Of a DNA stretch of 24,844 nt, positions 5,955-13,985 are shown piece after piece; the stretch's first letter is position 1; each line of letters begins with the position of its first letter. The notes beneath the pieces were generated by a model. That model saw only the letters and a program-made list of their open reading frames with translations, was not told the origin of the DNA and did not search any database. Source of the stretch: Pseudoselenomonas ruminantium (GTDB lineage Bacteria; Bacillota; Negativicutes; Selenomonadales; Selenomonadaceae); NCBI GenBank assembly GCA_002373045.1, contig DFHU01000022.1:88946-113789 (forward strand). Direction: 5' to 3'. Both the position numbers and the translations under genes were made by a program.

Positions 5955-6914
5955 ATGTTTAAACCACATAAGTTAGCAATCATCGGTCTTGGTCATGTTG
6001 GTTCGGCGGTTTTAGCCAGAGCGATTGCCTGCCAGCTCGCAGCGGAAATCGTTTGCATTGATATCAAACCGGAAGTCGCACACGGCGAAGCATTAGATGC
6101 GGTGCATTCGTTGTCCTGCTCCTATGTGCCGGGGATTCATGTCTATTCCGGCGGCTTTGAAGAATGCCGCGATGCCGATGTGATTATCTGTGATGCCGGC
6201 CCGAGCATTGTACCGGGGCAGAAGATGGACCGCCTGATACTGGCCAAAGAAAATATCGCGGTTATCCGTGATGTGATGAAAAAGGTAACGGATTATACCC
6301 GTGAGGCCGTATTCATCATGATTACCAATCCTTTGGACATCACGACTTATGTGGCGGCAACGGAGTTTGATTATCCGGCTGGGCGTCTGTTTGGTACAGG
6401 GACAATCCTGGAAACCATGCGCTTTAAAAGCATTTTAGGCAAGCACTTCCATGTGGATGCCAGCGATGTGCAGGGCTATATGTTAGGCGAACACGGCAAT
6501 TCGGCTTTCCCTGCATGGAGTACGGTCAGCATTGGCGGCGTAACGCTTTCTAAGCTCGATGAATTCTTTGACCATGAGGAAGACCTGAATCGGGAAAAAA
6601 TTGCGCAGGAAGTGGTCAATACCGCCTATGATGTGGTCATGTCCAAGGGCTGGACGAATACGGGCATTGCGATGGGCGCCTGCCGCCTGGCCAAGGCGGT
6701 ACTCTTTGATGAACGCTGCGTTATGCCGGTATCCATGCCCTTGAACGGGGAATATGGCCTGCATCATGTGGCATTATCCATGCCGAGCATTATTGGTCGT
6801 CATGGTGTGGAAAAGCGCATACCGCTGCCGTTGGCGAAAGATGAAGAAGAACTTATGCAAAAGAGTGCGGAGAGCATTCAGGCAGTTCTGCGGGGGAACG
6901 GCGTCATCGCGTAA
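5955..6914 (+). CDS. NAD-dependent L-lactate / L-2-hydroxyacid dehydrogenase
   Basis: A 319-residue member of the LDH/MDH superfamily, which interconverts 2-oxo acids and L-2-hydroxy acids with NAD(H). The dinucleotide motif GLGHVG is at 11-16, with D36 in CIDIK favouring NAD. The catalytic His is H180 in GEHGNSAFPAW and the substrate-binding Arg is R156 in LETMRF. Two oddities are seen. The position normally held by the catalytic Asp (LDxxRF) is E153. The mobile loop PGQKMDRLIL is two residues longer than in ordinary LDH, with R93 the likely catalytic Arg, so the usual Gln/Arg specificity residue cannot be placed. This recalls L-2-hydroxyisocaproate dehydrogenases. AAAGGAG (5938-5944) precedes the ATG. 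It is a single-gene unit with its own promoter and terminator. Confidence 0.87.
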   Translation: MFKPHKLAIIGLGHVGSAVLARAIACQLAAEIVCIDIKPEVAHGEALDAVHSLSCSYVPGIHVYSGGFEECRDADVIICDAGPSIVPGQKMDRLILAKENIAVIRDVMKKVTDYTREAVFIMITNPLDITTYVAATEFDYPAGRLFGTGTILETMRFKSILGKHFHVDASDVQGYMLGEHGNSAFPAWSTVSIGGVTLSKLDEFFDHEEDLNREKIAQEVVNTAYDVVMSKGWTNTGIAMGACRLAKAVLFDERCVMPVSMPLNGEYGLHHVALSMPSIIGRHGVEKRIPLPLAKDEEELMQKSAESIQAVLRGNGVIA

Positions 6915-6928
6915 ATACAATAGCGAGT

Positions 6929-6967
6929 AAAAAATATCCTCTTTAGGCATTAGAGAGGATATTTTTT
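6929..6967 (+). terminator. Intrinsic terminator after the dehydrogenase gene
   Basis: A perfect 14-bp stem (6929-6942 with 6954-6967) ends in a run of six T, and TTATTG follows. It starts 15 bp after the stop codon. Confidence 0.88.
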
Positions 6968-7094
6968 ATTGTTTTTAACAACAGGCAGCAGAGATAGGCA
7001 AAAAATGGCAGGACTTCAAAAAATTTCGGCGAATAGGTGTAACAAAGGGAAGCTTTGAGTCAAATGGGATTTTCAGATGGCGGGGGGGAGCTAG

Positions 7095-8186
7095 TTGAGG
7101 AAGATACTCATACTGGTGAGCCTGATTTTCGCCGCAGCGGTCGCAGGGATTCTCATGATACAGGACCAGCAGGCGGAAGAGGATATCACCGCAAAAACAA
7201 CACGAGTGGGGCTTATTCTGAATGGGAGCCATGCGGACCGGAATTATAACCAGACCCATTTTGAAGCATTGCAGTCTTTACAGCAGGATCTGAACTTAAA
7301 AGTCATTTATCGGGAGAACGTTCACGATGAATGTTATGATGTGATTAAAGAACTTATACAGGAGGAAGGCTGCGCTATTATTGTGGCAAGTTCCTTGGAA
7401 TTTGGCGAGAATATGGAAAAAGCTGCAGCAGCATACCCTAATGTCTATTTTCTGCACGCGGCAGGAATGGGAGAGGGTTCCAATCTGTCATCCTTCTTCG
7501 GGCGAATGTATCAGGCTAGATATCTGGCTGGCATCGTAGCGGGCATGGAAACGACCGATGGTGAGCTCGGCTATGTGGCAGCCTTTCCCATTCCCGAGGT
7601 GATTCGCGGAATCAATGCCTTTGCCTTAGGTGCACGCAGTGTCCGTTCGGATGCCAAAGTCTATGTGCGCTATTGTCATTCGTGGACAGAGGATGAACCT
7701 GCGGCAGATGCCTGTGTAAAACTTCTCGATGCACATCCGATAGATATCATCACTATGCATACAGATTCCCTAATGCCGCATAAAATTGCAGAAAGCAGGG
7801 GTGTAAAGTCCATTGGCTACAATAAGGATAATCATGATTTGTTTACGAGTACCTATCTGACTGCTGGTGAATGGAACTGGCAGGTCTATTACCGCCGGCA
7901 GATATGGGACTGCCTGCGGGGAAAATTCCATGGCAAGCATACCTGGGTGGGCATGGAGGATGGAATTGTTAAGTTGAGCGCATTTTCCAATCTGGTCAGG
8001 AAAGAGACAAAGACTGCGGTTGAGGCGGCAAATTACCGATTGGTGAGCCGTGAACAGGATGTGTTTTATGGACCGATAAAGGATAATCAGGGCAATATGC
8101 GTGTGGAAGCCGGCGAAGCCATGTCGGACCAGGCACTGCTTAATAAATTTGACTGGTATGTGGAGGGCGTGAGCGTTGAACAGTGA
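7095..8186 (+). CDS. Membrane-anchored BMP-family binding protein, first copy
   Basis: A 363-residue protein of the basic membrane protein (Bmp/PnrA/Med) periplasmic-binding fold. Characterised members bind purine nucleosides. Residues 4-22 form one hydrophobic segment, with no lipobox Cys; whether it is cleaved or left as an anchor is unclear. Family hallmarks are TTRVGLILNGSHADRNYNQ, YQARYLAGIVAGMET, ELGYVAAFP, RGINAFALGAR and the C-terminal DVFYGPIKDNQGN ... FDWYVEGV. The start is TTG, supported by GGGGGGAG at 7083-7090 and by the signal segment beginning there. Its last 11 bp overlap the next gene, a clear paralogue. No transporter permease or ATPase follows; a histidine kinase does. I infer a ligand-sensing role rather than uptake. 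Ligand unknown. Confidence 0.86.
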   Translation: MRKILILVSLIFAAAVAGILMIQDQQAEEDITAKTTRVGLILNGSHADRNYNQTHFEALQSLQQDLNLKVIYRENVHDECYDVIKELIQEEGCAIIVASSLEFGENMEKAAAAYPNVYFLHAAGMGEGSNLSSFFGRMYQARYLAGIVAGMETTDGELGYVAAFPIPEVIRGINAFALGARSVRSDAKVYVRYCHSWTEDEPAADACVKLLDAHPIDIITMHTDSLMPHKIAESRGVKSIGYNKDNHDLFTSTYLTAGEWNWQVYYRRQIWDCLRGKFHGKHTWVGMEDGIVKLSAFSNLVRKETKTAVEAANYRLVSREQDVFYGPIKDNQGNMRVEAGEAMSDQALLNKFDWYVEGVSVEQ

Positions 8187-9279
8187 AAAATGGAAGCAGC
8201 GTAATATTCCCATACTGTTGGTGATTTTCATTGTGGCCGTAATCTTTTTCGTGATTCAAAGTTTTCGCATTCCCTACGAGGCCAGGCAGGTTACCGTGGG
8301 GGCTGTTTTGATTGGTTCTAAGGAGGACAAAGGATGGAATGAAATTCATTTCAATGGGCTTATGAATGCCTGCAGGGAAAAAGGATGTGAACTGAAAATT
8401 CGCGAAGACATACAGGAAAGCGCCGGCGAAAGTGGTTTTTACGAAGCAGTCGAGGAACTGGTGGACGAAGGTGCAAACGTGATTTTTTTGACCAGCTTTG
8501 GCTATGGAACCTATTTGGATAAACTGTCTGCCAGGTATCCGAATGTGGCGTTTTTTTGCATTTCCGGTCATGGGAAAGCGAAAAACAGCACCTCGTATTT
8601 TGCCCGCCTTTATCAGGTACGTTATCTCGCGGGAATCGTTGCTGGTGCTGCCACCAAGACGGGGGTTCTCGGCTATGTGGCAGCTATGCCGAATGCCCAG
8701 ACGAATCGCGGGATAAATGCCTATGCACTGGGCATGCGCAAGGCAAACCCGCAGGCAAAATTGGTGGTTTGCTTTACGGGCAGCTGGGATGATGAAAAAA
8801 AGCAGCGGGAGAGCGTCAGCCGGCTGGCAGCGGAAGGCGCAGATGTCATTACCTATCATGAGGATAAGCCGCATGCTATACAAATGGCGGAAGCTATAGG
8901 GCTTTATACAATAGGCTATGGTTCAACAAGGGAAAAGTATTCCCCGCGTTATCTGACCGCGGCGTTATATGACTGGGATGTTGTTTATAAGAAGGTGCTG
9001 GGGGATTATATGAGCGGCCGCATGCGGCCAAGCAGAGAATATTGGCTGGGGCTGGAAGAAGGCGGCGTCCGGCTGGATAATATGTCTTCGCTGGTAGCAC
9101 CCAAAACGCGCGATTTAGTCGAGCTGGAACAGCAGCGTATTCGCAAACAGGATGTGTTTACCGGCTTGATTCGGGATAACGCGGGAAAGATTCGCTGTGA
9201 GGATGGGGAACAAATCAGTGACCATGAGCTTTTTTACGGCATGGACTGGTTTGTTGAGGGGGTAGAGATACATGATTGA
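8176..9279 (+). CDS. Membrane-anchored BMP-family binding protein, second copy
   Basis: A 367-residue tandem paralogue of the preceding gene. Both share YQxRYLAGIVAG, LGYVAAxP, RGINAxALGxR, SWxxxE and the ending DVFxGxIxDNxGxxRxExGE ... DWxVEGV. N-terminal residues 11-27 (IPILLVIFIVAVIFFVI) form a transmembrane helix with no AxA cleavage site and no lipobox, so it is probably an uncleaved anchor facing the periplasm. The start is TTG with GGAGGG at 8162-8167. It overlaps the upstream gene by 11 bp and the kinase gene by 8 bp, which implies translational coupling and fixed stoichiometry. The pocket regions differ between the copies, so they may bind different ligands or form a heterodimer. This is inference. 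Confidence 0.86.
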   Translation: MNSEKWKQRNIPILLVIFIVAVIFFVIQSFRIPYEARQVTVGAVLIGSKEDKGWNEIHFNGLMNACREKGCELKIREDIQESAGESGFYEAVEELVDEGANVIFLTSFGYGTYLDKLSARYPNVAFFCISGHGKAKNSTSYFARLYQVRYLAGIVAGAATKTGVLGYVAAMPNAQTNRGINAYALGMRKANPQAKLVVCFTGSWDDEKKQRESVSRLAAEGADVITYHEDKPHAIQMAEAIGLYTIGYGSTREKYSPRYLTAALYDWDVVYKKVLGDYMSGRMRPSREYWLGLEEGGVRLDNMSSLVAPKTRDLVELEQQRIRKQDVFTGLIRDNAGKIRCEDGEQISDHELFYGMDWFVEGVEIHD

Positions 9280-12016
9280 TATTTCTTCCTGGAAAAGAAA
9301 AGGAACTGCGATCATCACGCTGGTCGTTTTTGCTTTTGTGCTGTTGTTTGTTGGTGTGATGTTCAAAGACAGGATGAATGACCTGCTTATCCTTTATACT
9401 GAAAGACAGACCAGACGGCAGGCGGAAACGCTGGCTGGACAGGCGGCAGAGAATTTAAGTGTGGAGCTGAAAAACCTTGCGTATATCGCTTCTAAAATTG
9501 AAGCGTCACCAGACGAAATCGCCCGTTTGATGCCCTTGCTGTACAATGAATCATCTGGGGTTAAGCAGGGACTTTTGACCCTTAATGGGCGGGCAGTCTA
9601 TGGGGATAGTCTGTCTGTCCGCCAATTTGACGGCATACAAACTTCGTTTCGTGGCTTCAAGGGGATTACCTTTGTACATGGCGAGGGGCTTTTATTTACC
9701 TGTCCGGTATTTCATGGTGAAAACGTCAAGTACGTTCTTTATCGCCTGTATCCTATCAAAAGTTTGATGGAAGAATTTTCCATTCGGTGTTATGATGGTA
9801 TAGGCAAAGTGATGGTTACAACCCGTGAGGGGGATATTATCATTCCTTTCGACCAGTGTGATCCCGAAGATGTTGAATTTATGCAAAGCAATGAGGTGCG
9901 AAAGTTTTATCAGAAAATGTACCGGGAAATAGAAGTTTCCGTGGCGTCTGCCCGCAGCTTCAATTCAAGTCATGGGGATATGATTATGTTTGAGGCGGAA
10001 ATTCCTGGGACAGATTATCTGGTATCTGGCTTTGTACCCCAAGCTAAGGCGTCAGAGGGCATTGAACGCATTACGCTGTTGGTTATCTACGTGTTTGGCC
10101 TGCTGTTAATACTCGTCGTTATTGATGTTATGTTTTTGCTGCGTTCGCAGCGGCAATTTCGTGAGAGTGAGGAACTCATGGGGGCCAAGGCGATGGCAGA
10201 GAAGGCCTCACGGGCAAAAAGTGATTTTTTGGCCAATATGTCCCATGAGATTCGCACGCCGATTAATGCGGTCATCGGCATGAATGAAATGATTTTGCGG
10301 GAGTGCCGGGAAAAAAATATTTTATATTATGCCGCGAATATCAAGAATGCCGGGCAAACCTTGTTGGACCTGGTTAATCAAATTTTGGACTTTTCCAAGA
10401 TCGAGGCAGGGAAAATTGAAATCATTCCTGTAGAATATTCGACGGCCTCGTTGTTAAACGATTTGGTAAATATGCTCCAGCCGCGAGCGAAGGACAAAGG
10501 GTTGACGCTTGAGCTGGGCTTTGATGAAGAAATGCCTAGCAAGCTTTATGGTGATGAAGTCCGCATCAAGCAGATTATCACCAATATCCTGACCAATGCG
10601 GTGAAGTATACGGAACGCGGAACGGTGACGTTCTTTGTGGGCTGTGATCCGGACAGCAATGACCCGGACAGCATATATCTGCGTGTAGCAGTTCAGGATA
10701 CGGGCATTGGCATCAAAGAAGAGGATATGGCAAAACTCTTTACGGAATTTGAGCGTATTGAGGAAAAACGCAACCGCAACATTGAAGGAACAGGGCTGGG
10801 GATGGCGATAACCCAGAATTTGCTGAATATGATGGGCAGTACCATACAGGTGGACAGCACCTATGGTTATGGCTCGACCTTTTGTTTTGTCCTCAAACAA
10901 AAAGTGGTCAGCTGGGAGCCGATGGGCAATTATGAGGAAGCCTGCCGCAGCAGCATCAAAAATCGAAGTGGTTATCATGAACAATTTATTGCGCCTGACG
11001 CCCATATCCTGGTGGTGGATGATAACCACATGAATCTGGTGGTATTCAAAAACCTCCTGAAGCAGACACAGGTACAAATCGACACGGCAGAAAGCGGCAT
11101 GCAATGTTTGGAACTTACCCAGCAGCGGAAATACGATGTGATTTTCCTTGACCATATGATGCCGCATAAAGACGGCATTGAGACGCTGCAGGAACTTCGT
11201 TCACAGCCGGATAATATGAATGCCGATACGAAAGTCGTCTGTCTTACGGCCAATGCCATTGCCAATGCGCGTACGCAGTATATCGAGGCCGGTTTTGACG
11301 ATTATCTGACAAAACCGATTGAGCCGGAAAAAATAGAGGGCGCGCTGCTTGCTTATCTGCCTCCGGAAAAGATTAAGAAGACTAGTATCGAAGATGTGCC
11401 GGAAATAACTGCGCCTGAGTTACCTGAGGCGCTTGCTCCGCTAAAGGCGGCCGATTGGCTGGATTTGTCTGTCGGGATTAAGAACAGCGGTTCAGTCGAC
11501 GCCTATTTGCCGTTGTTGAAAATCTTTTATGAATCGCTTGATGAAAAAAGCGATGAAATTGAAGGCTTTTATGCGGCGGAAAACTGGCAGGATTATACCA
11601 TCAAGGTCCATGCCCTCAAGAGTTCGGCGCGCATTATCGGAGCGGTGTCCTTTGGTGAAGAAGCGCAGCTTTTAGAGAATGCGGGCAAGAGCGGGGATTT
11701 GGCCTATATCCATGAGCATCATGCAGGTTTTATGGCAAAATGCCGCAGCTTTAAGGCTCCATTGGCGGAAGTTTTCGCTGCTGTGCATGCTGTGCAGGAG
11801 GAAGACAAGCCGGAGGCAGATGCGGATTTGCTTGCAGCCGTTTATGAGGAAATTCGGGCGGCGGCAGAGGATATGGACTGCGACCGTCTGGAGGATATAT
11901 TTGCAGAGATGGAAGAATACAGTATGCCAGCACAGGAGAAGGAAAAATGGAAGCAGCTTAAATCCGCAGCCGGGCAATTTGCTTATGATACAATTATACA
12001 GCTGCTGACGAAATAG
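9272..12016 (+). CDS. Hybrid sensor histidine kinase with receiver and HPt domains
   Basis: A 914-residue membrane phosphorelay kinase. TM1 is about 11-31. A sensor region of about 235 residues (32-266), in which I recognise no family, would face the periplasm. TM2 is about 267-290. The HisKA box SHEIRTPINAVIGM has phospho-acceptor H325. The ATPase domain shows N442 (N box), DTGIGIKEEDM from D476 and GTGLGMAI. A receiver (about 578-695) has D583/D584, phospho-acceptor D627 in FLDHMMPHKDG, and K in LTKPI. An HPt domain has H780 in VHALKSSARIIGA. A tail of about 80 residues follows. The start ATG overlaps the upstream BMP gene by 8 bp. Kinases paired with a binding protein (LuxQ-LuxP, TorS-TorT) have the same logic. 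A receiver gene 43 bp downstream is the likely final acceptor. Confidence 0.93.
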   Translation: MIDISSWKRKGTAIITLVVFAFVLLFVGVMFKDRMNDLLILYTERQTRRQAETLAGQAAENLSVELKNLAYIASKIEASPDEIARLMPLLYNESSGVKQGLLTLNGRAVYGDSLSVRQFDGIQTSFRGFKGITFVHGEGLLFTCPVFHGENVKYVLYRLYPIKSLMEEFSIRCYDGIGKVMVTTREGDIIIPFDQCDPEDVEFMQSNEVRKFYQKMYREIEVSVASARSFNSSHGDMIMFEAEIPGTDYLVSGFVPQAKASEGIERITLLVIYVFGLLLILVVIDVMFLLRSQRQFRESEELMGAKAMAEKASRAKSDFLANMSHEIRTPINAVIGMNEMILRECREKNILYYAANIKNAGQTLLDLVNQILDFSKIEAGKIEIIPVEYSTASLLNDLVNMLQPRAKDKGLTLELGFDEEMPSKLYGDEVRIKQIITNILTNAVKYTERGTVTFFVGCDPDSNDPDSIYLRVAVQDTGIGIKEEDMAKLFTEFERIEEKRNRNIEGTGLGMAITQNLLNMMGSTIQVDSTYGYGSTFCFVLKQKVVSWEPMGNYEEACRSSIKNRSGYHEQFIAPDAHILVVDDNHMNLVVFKNLLKQTQVQIDTAESGMQCLELTQQRKYDVIFLDHMMPHKDGIETLQELRSQPDNMNADTKVVCLTANAIANARTQYIEAGFDDYLTKPIEPEKIEGALLAYLPPEKIKKTSIEDVPEITAPELPEALAPLKAADWLDLSVGIKNSGSVDAYLPLLKIFYESLDEKSDEIEGFYAAENWQDYTIKVHALKSSARIIGAVSFGEEAQLLENAGKSGDLAYIHEHHAGFMAKCRSFKAPLAEVFAAVHAVQEEDKPEADADLLAAVYEEIRAAAEDMDCDRLEDIFAEMEEYSMPAQEKEKWKQLKSAAGQFAYDTIIQLLTK

Positions 12017-12059
12017 ACCGGAATGTCTTACGATATAAATACCATATGGGGTGAACATA

Positions 12060-12854
12060 ATGATTGAAGAAAAGAAAAAGGTAGAGAAGCGCAAGAACGT
12101 TGTCATTGTTATGTGCAAGTACAGCGTGGTGGTTAAGGGGATTGAACGCAAACTGACGGAAATGGGCTGTAAAGTGTCGATGGTGACGCAGGAAAATGAG
12201 AAGATTCCCAAGTATGATGCAGAAAAAGAAGAAAGAATGTTTATCTTGTATCTGCCCAATAAGATTATGGAGGATATGATTCAGTACAACTGGATGGAAG
12301 GTATTTACACCAGTATAAGTAAAATGAGCCGTGAGATAATTGTGGTTGGTGACCAACGCGACCGCGAGGACTTGGCGGGAAGTTTATTTGATATGACTAG
12401 TGTTAAGTGGCTGGACCGTCCGCTGAAGATGGAGGAATTGGAACTGTTGATTACCGGCGGTCATCTGCCGGAAGGCGTGCATAAAAGCAAAAAGCACATT
12501 CTGATTGTTGATGATGACCCGTCCTATGCCAAAATGGTGCGTGAGTGGATAAAAGACCATTATCAGGTCAGTATTGTTACCGCAGGGATTCAGGCGATTA
12601 CCTTCCTGGCAAAAAATCCCGTGGATATGATTTTGTTGGACTATGAAATGCCTGTAGTCGATGGAGCGCAGGTTTTCCAAATGCTGCAGCAGGAGCCGTC
12701 TACGCAGAATATTCCTGTGATATTCCTGACTGGTGTCGGAGACAAGGACCAGGTAGAGCGCGTATTGCGCCTAAGGCCGACAGGCTATATCCTGAAATCA
12801 ACCACGAAAGAAAAGCTGCTGGACTATTTGCATACACATGTACATAATATGTAA
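12060..12854 (+). CDS. Response regulator: pseudo-receiver plus C-terminal receiver, no DNA-binding domain
   Basis: A 264-residue cytoplasmic protein. The C-terminal half (about 145-264) is a complete receiver: LIVDDDPSYAK, phospho-acceptor D194 in LLDYEMPVVDG, FLTGV and the conserved Lys in ILKSTT. The N-terminal half alternates hydrophobic strands and helices like a receiver (VVIVMCKYSVVVKGIERKL, MFILYLP, EIIVVGDQ, WLDRPLKMEELELL) but lacks the acidic pair and the acceptor Asp, so I read it as a pseudo-receiver. There is no HTH, GGDEF or other output domain, so output is probably by protein contact. ATG 12060 is preferred over GTG 12051 because GGGGTG (12048-12053) is then 6 nt upstream. 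It probably receives phosphate from the HPt H780 of the kinase. Confidence 0.88.
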   Translation: MIEEKKKVEKRKNVVIVMCKYSVVVKGIERKLTEMGCKVSMVTQENEKIPKYDAEKEERMFILYLPNKIMEDMIQYNWMEGIYTSISKMSREIIVVGDQRDREDLAGSLFDMTSVKWLDRPLKMEELELLITGGHLPEGVHKSKKHILIVDDDPSYAKMVREWIKDHYQVSIVTAGIQAITFLAKNPVDMILLDYEMPVVDGAQVFQMLQQEPSTQNIPVIFLTGVGDKDQVERVLRLRPTGYILKSTTKEKLLDYLHTHVHNM

Positions 12855-12862
12855 GCAAATAA

Positions 12863-12899
12863 AATACCTCCCTGCTCAGGCGCTGAGCAGGGAGGTATT
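12863..12899. terminator. Bidirectional terminator between the response regulator and bioB
   Basis: A perfect 16-bp stem (12863-12878 with 12884-12899) has a 5-nt GGCGC loop. It lies 9 bp after the regulator stop and 9 bp after the convergent bioB stop. Read on the minus strand the stem is followed by TTATTTGC; on the plus strand by CTTTATGG. Confidence 0.85.
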
Positions 12900-12907
12900 C
12901 TTTATGG

Positions 12908-13882
12908 TCAGGCTTGATTGCTTAGTCCAAGCTTTTCCAGCATGGCCAAATCTTCGGCAATCGTGGTGCCGGAGGTGGTGAGCATATTGCCGGTGATGGA
13001 GGCAGACGCTCCATGCAGGAAGGCGGTGGAGCCGTTATCCGGCAATAGTTTGCGTCCCGCCGCCAGACGAATATTGGCTGTCGGGTTAATCAGACGGAAG
13101 ATGGCGATGGTGCGCAGAATATCTTCTGCGGGCAGGGCGGGCTGATTTTCCAGTCCGGTGCCTTTTATCGCCATCAGCGCATTGATGGGAATGGATTGGA
13201 TGTTCAGTTCAGCCAGGCTGAAGGCCATGTCGATGCGGTCTTCCCAGGTTTCGCCCATACCGATGATGCCGCCGGAACATACGCTGAGTCCTTCGGACTG
13301 AGCCAGGCGGATGGTCTTTATGCGGTCTTCATAGGTATGGGTCGTGCAGATTTGCGGGAAATAGCGGCGGGAGGTTTCGATATTGTGATGATAGCTCGTG
13401 ACGCCTGCCGCGCGCAGCCTGCGGAACTGTTCGCGGGTTAGAATGCCGTGGGAAGCGCAGAGCCCGATATTTAGCTCGGCATTCATCTTTTCGTAGGTTT
13501 TTATGGCCTGGTCGAATTCTGCTCCACCCAGCGCCCGGCCCGAGGTGACAATGGCAAAGCGGTTTACACCGGCTTGCTCGTTGGCGCGTGCATTGGCGAT
13601 GATTTCCTCAGCGGGCAGGAACGCGTATTCCTCAATACCGGTATGATGGCAGGCTGCCTGTGCACAGTATTTGCAGTTCTCGCTGCAGCGGCCGCTGCGT
13701 CCGTTGATGATGGTGCAGAGGTCGACGTGATTGCCGCAAAAATGCTTTTGCAGCTTGCCGGCGCAGGCCATTAACGCATCTAAAGGTGTGGTCAGCAGTT
13801 CTTTTACATCGGCATCGTCTTCGCGGGAAAGGCGATATCCGTGGATAATCTTTTCTTCAAGTGCAGTCAGTTTGGCTTTCAT
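12908..13882 (-). CDS. bioB: Biotin synthase BioB
   Basis: A radical-SAM enzyme that inserts sulfur into dethiobiotin to make biotin. The cluster motif C66-x3-C70-x2-C73 (GRCSENCKYCAQAA) is intact. Later hallmarks VTSGRALGG, CASHGILT, YHHNIETSRRYFPQI, SGGIIGMGET, PINALMAIKGTGLE and IRLAAGRK are all present. The length of 324 residues is normal for BioB. The start at 13882 (MKAKLTALEEKI) is chosen because AAAGGA lies 9 nt upstream on the minus strand; an in-frame extension to 13996 would run through the promoter/operator hairpin and into the upstream gene. No other bio gene is adjacent. The operator-like dyad at 13928-13975 predicts BirA repression when biotin is plentiful. Confidence 0.96.
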   Translation of the reverse strand: MKAKLTALEEKIIHGYRLSREDDADVKELLTTPLDALMACAGKLQKHFCGNHVDLCTIINGRSGRCSENCKYCAQAACHHTGIEEYAFLPAEEIIANARANEQAGVNRFAIVTSGRALGGAEFDQAIKTYEKMNAELNIGLCASHGILTREQFRRLRAAGVTSYHHNIETSRRYFPQICTTHTYEDRIKTIRLAQSEGLSVCSGGIIGMGETWEDRIDMAFSLAELNIQSIPINALMAIKGTGLENQPALPAEDILRTIAIFRLINPTANIRLAAGRKLLPDNGSTAFLHGASASITGNMLTTSGTTIAEDLAMLEKLGLSNQA

Positions 13883-13913
13883 GTAATCATATCCTTTGCT
13901 CGTGATACTTATT

Positions 13914-13942
13914 ACAATAGACGAAAAAAAAGCAAATGTCAA
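13914..13942 (-). promoter_or_regulatory. bioB promoter
   Basis: On the minus strand TTGACA (13937-13942) and TATTGT (13914-13919) are spaced 17 bp apart. The -35 box lies inside one arm of the large inverted repeat at 13928-13975. Confidence 0.75.
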
Positions 13943-13975
13943 CATGATAAAAATACATGGTTGACATTTGCTTTT
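13928..13975 (-). promoter_or_regulatory. BirA-type operator that also forms the upstream gene's terminator
   Basis: A perfect 16-bp inverted repeat (13928-13943 with 13960-13975) encloses a 16-nt loop. On the minus strand the second arm runs into eight T (13931-13924), so it can terminate the cysteine-desulfidase-type gene that ends at 13986. The inner half-sites read TGTCAACC - N14 - TGTTGACA, close to the BirA operator pattern of two TGTTAACC-like halves separated by 14-16 bp. One half-site covers the bioB -35 box. Both roles are predicted from sequence. Confidence 0.7.
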
Positions 13976-13985
13976 AGGGAAATGA

